Source: Bacillota bacterium (GTDB taxonomy: Bacteria > Bacillota > Limnochordia > Darwinibacteriales > Darwinibacteriaceae). From it: a DNA stretch of 7,221 nt. The position numbers and the translations under genes were made by a program. The notes beneath the pieces were generated by a model. The model saw only the letters and a program-made list of their open reading frames with translations, had not been told where the DNA came from and did no database searches. Positions 5,604 through 7,221 of this stretch are shown in pieces; the stretch's first letter is position 1; each line of letters opens with the position of its first letter. Location of the stretch: positions 1 through 7,221 of the forward strand of contig JAAZLB010000222.1 in assembly GCA_012799535.1 (NCBI GenBank), in the 5' to 3' direction.

Positions 5604-6603
5604 CATATTCAAGGTAATTCGGTAAGGGGCGGTAAGAGTCCATTCCCAAGTATTTTTCCACCAAGGGTAGACTGGGGCAATCAATATTAATCCATGTTTT
5701 CACAGATACCCCTTCCGCCCCCTCAATCAGACGAGTTTCTCCCGGTTCTAGAGTGGAATTCTTCCGGCGAATGGTCCAAGTGGGGATGCGGCTGACCTCT
5801 TCAGAGTACCATTCCACTAGGGGTGGGTCGTATTGACCATAAATGGCAATATATAAGGTGTGATCCCACATTTCTGCCCAGATTACTAAGGGATGGTCAC
5901 GATTATTAATGAACTGTAGATCTTTGGAACCCCACAATACAGTTGCATCCCGACCAGGTGGAACATAGGGGACTAACATACTATGGGGATGCCGTTCGAT
6001 TACAGGCAAATCGCTATGGATGGCTACATTGTACATAGTTGTGGCCACCTTACAAATTCCCCCACCAATTGTGGAACCGATGGTACCATTTACATACAGG
6101 GGCCCAGGACCAAACCCCCGGTTCTTAGTTCTAGGACCAATTGCCCTATTGAGAGAGAATACTTCCCGGGGTTGCACTATTGTGCCTGCTAAATAGGCTG
6201 CCGCGGTAGCTACGTTATACTCTTCTTGTAATATGGGATCCGGTAAGGTCGTACGGAAAGCGTTAATAAGACGATTGGCACCATATCTAGTACGAAGATC
6301 GTTAAGATCAACTGAGGGAGATGTAAACCACGGTAAGTCCCCTTCTGCAACTAGACCGTAAAGCTGTTCTTCAGAAGCCTTTCCAACGCCCATACCCACG
6401 CCTACAGACTGGTCTAATATTCCTACATTTGTGGTAAAGGTAGCCAAATTGACTAGTCCATCTTCTGTCCAGTAACGGGTGGGAAGAATCACTGGCCAGG
6501 CTTGATGTAAGGGTTCTAGGTAGTGGGAGCGGATGAGGAGATAGGACACTAGAACCCAGACAATTAATACTACTTGGTGCCACGCCCTAGTATCTCTTAG
6601 CAT
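5596..6603 (-). CDS. VanW-family protein, membrane-anchored
   Basis: A complete 335-residue protein. An uncleaved-looking N-terminal membrane segment (about residues 9-24, QVVLIVWVLVSYLLI) places the rest outside the cell. The VanW domain (about 125-265) shows its hallmark motifs: QPREVFSLNRAIGPRT, the GGGICKVATTMYNVA block (180-194), ERHPHS (203-208) and VPPGRDATV (214-222). A short C-terminal region (about 275-310, TLEPGETRLIEGAEGV) resembles a G5-like strand pair. VanW was named from vancomycin-resistance clusters, but it is widespread in Firmicutes as a cell-envelope protein of unknown activity. Nothing here (no vanHAX, no VanRS) points to glycopeptide resistance. The ATG at 6603 has a strong AAGGAGG (6611-6617) seven bases upstream. 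It is transcribed divergently from the PAS gene and convergently with the decarboxylase/MATE scar. Confidence 0.88.
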   Translation of the reverse strand: MLRDTRAWHQVVLIVWVLVSYLLIRSHYLEPLHQAWPVILPTRYWTEDGLVNLATFTTNVGILDQSVGVGMGVGKASEEQLYGLVAEGDLPWFTSPSVDLNDLRTRYGANRLINAFRTTLPDPILQEEYNVATAAAYLAGTIVQPREVFSLNRAIGPRTKNRGFGPGPLYVNGTIGSTIGGGICKVATTMYNVAIHSDLPVIERHPHSMLVPYVPPGRDATVLWGSKDLQFINNRDHPLVIWAEMWDHTLYIAIYGQYDPPLVEWYSEEVSRIPTWTIRRKNSTLEPGETRLIEGAEGVSVKTWINIDCPSLPLVEKYLGMDSYRPLPNYLEYGP

Positions 6604-6610
6604 AGGCGCC

Positions 6611-6617
6611 CCTCCTT
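6611..6617 (-). promoter_or_regulatory. Ribosome binding site of the VanW-family gene
   Basis: On the minus strand this reads AAGGAGG, a full consensus Shine-Dalgarno seven bases before the ATG at 6603. It fixes the start of the VanW-family protein. Confidence 0.85.
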
Positions 6618-6745
6618 GAATGGTTCATGGTATTAACTTTATGTGCGTGTGCTTCCCCTTATTCGAGTTGGCTAACTGGTATGAATAGGTGTGTAGATCG
6701 CTAGTTATTCTCTAGTGTGCCCTTCACTTCTTTACTGACTATTGT

Positions 6746-6761
6746 ATACCAAAAAAGGTAT
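6746..6761. repeat. Inverted repeat in the VanW/PAS divergent intergenic region
   Basis: ATACC and GGTAT flank a six-A spacer (ATACCAAAAAAGGTAT). It lies in the 216-base gap (6604-6819) between two divergent genes, a position suited to an operator, and overlaps a minus-strand -10-like TATACAAT (6748-6741) that lacks a good -35. I find no convincing promoter in this gap for either gene. Confidence 0.3.
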
Positions 6762-6819
6762 TTGGTTTTCCATGAAGAATGAACGAATAGTCGGGTAGAC
6801 TTTTCTAAGGGGCGGGGTC

Positions 6820-7221
6820 ATGTTAATTGCGCTAGCCATTTTGTCTATAGTCTTACTTGGTATGATCTTACGGCAGAATGTATTAGTCAAAGAGAATAGA
6901 GGTTTAATAACCCGGGAACGAGTTTTTTCCGCTACTCAGGAGCGTAGACAGAGGCGGTACGAACAGACTTTGCGGGTTCTTGTTGATGCCGTAATTGTAA
7001 TCGGCCTTGATGGTTTAGTTGAGCACATTAATGAACAGGCCCAAAGTTTAACTGGTTGGACAGAAGATGAGGCAGTTGGACAACCATATGATCAAGTATA
7101 TGCAATTGTCACGGAAAGCGGTGTACATGAAGATGTACAAACAAATGATTCTATAGGAGAGACCCTAAGGACAGGCGTAGCCCCTGAGAAACGGAGCATT
7201 CTTAACTTGCAGACGAAGGAC
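6820..7221 (+). CDS. Membrane-anchored PAS-domain signalling protein, N-terminal part
   Basis: The frame begins at ATG 6820 and stays open to the end of the window, giving 134 residues. A purine-rich site (AAGGGGCGGGG, 6807-6817) precedes the start closely. Residues 2-17 (LIALAILSIVLLGMIL) form a single membrane segment. A charged, probably coiled-coil stretch (about 18-50, rich in R, E and Q) follows, and then a PAS domain from about residue 55: VLVDAVIVIGLDGLVEHINE, then AQSLTGWTEDEAVGQPYDQVY, and a TLRTGVAP segment that leads into the next PAS strand. PAS domains sense ligands or redox state and pass the signal to an output domain. That output (histidine kinase, GGDEF/EAL or HD-GYP) lies beyond the window, so the class of sensor cannot be told. 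It is divergent from the VanW-family gene. Confidence 0.8.
   Translation, partial: MLIALAILSIVLLGMILRQNVLVKENRGLITRERVFSATQERRQRRYEQTLRVLVDAVIVIGLDGLVEHINEQAQSLTGWTEDEAVGQPYDQVYAIVTESGVHEDVQTNDSIGETLRTGVAPEKRSILNLQTKD

Noticed and set aside
5343..5690. A single intact 115-residue protein
   Set aside because: Only the first 57 or so residues match the decarboxylase family. The rest reads a MATE-like sequence out of frame and then the VanW gene antisense.
5596..6603. Vancomycin-resistance locus
   Set aside because: VanW-family proteins are common outside resistance clusters, and no vanHAX, vanY or vanRS gene is present.
6680..6770. SigH- or SigE-type sporulation promoter for the VanW gene (minus-strand AGAGAATAA and TATACAAT)
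   Set aside because: The -10-like strings are present but neither has a convincing -35 at the right distance.

Overview
The window looks like chromosomal DNA from a Bacillota (Firmicutes) bacterium of moderate GC content. It has purine-rich Shine-Dalgarno sites of the AAGGAGG type, frequent GTG and TTG starts, SigA-like promoters, the Bacillus-type mrfA-mrfB (yprA-yprB) gene pair, and VanW, DUF2974 and Orn/Lys/Arg decarboxylase proteins typical of that phylum. The species cannot be fixed from the sequence. I see no CRISPR array, tRNA, rRNA, insertion sequence or phage module.

Left third, minus strand (1-3782): an apparent operon read from right to left. It begins with mrfA, a superfamily 2 helicase with a C-terminal zinc-binding domain. 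It continues with mrfB, a DEDD-type exonuclease with a TPR tail that overlaps mrfA by 47 bases. It ends with the start of a DUF2974 (Mbeg1-like) gene that leaves the window. In Bacillus subtilis MrfA and MrfB act together in repair of mitomycin C damage. The mrfA promoter has a good LexA/DinR (SOS) box candidate lying exactly between its -35 and -10 elements, which suggests direct DNA-damage control of the pair.

Middle, plus strand (3785-5595): a divergent promoter, whose -35 lies 4 bases from the mrfA -35, drives a secreted LolA-like protein that is split into two frames at an ATGA overlap, probably by a frameshift. A second promoter drives a short EamA-family membrane transporter. Next comes a gene scar: the first 57 or so codons of an Orn/Lys/Arg decarboxylase joined out of frame to what looks like the last 27 or so codons of a MATE efflux transporter. 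The join suggests a deletion or an assembly join.

Right part (5596-7221): a VanW-family membrane-anchored protein on the minus strand, ending base-to-base against the MATE remnant. It is divergent from a membrane-anchored PAS-domain sensor protein on the plus strand that is cut by the window end. The 216-base gap between them holds an inverted repeat but no promoter I can call.

I do not see a clearly new multi-gene system. The points most worth checking are the SOS-type operator on mrfAB, the decarboxylase/MATE junction and the split LolA-like gene.
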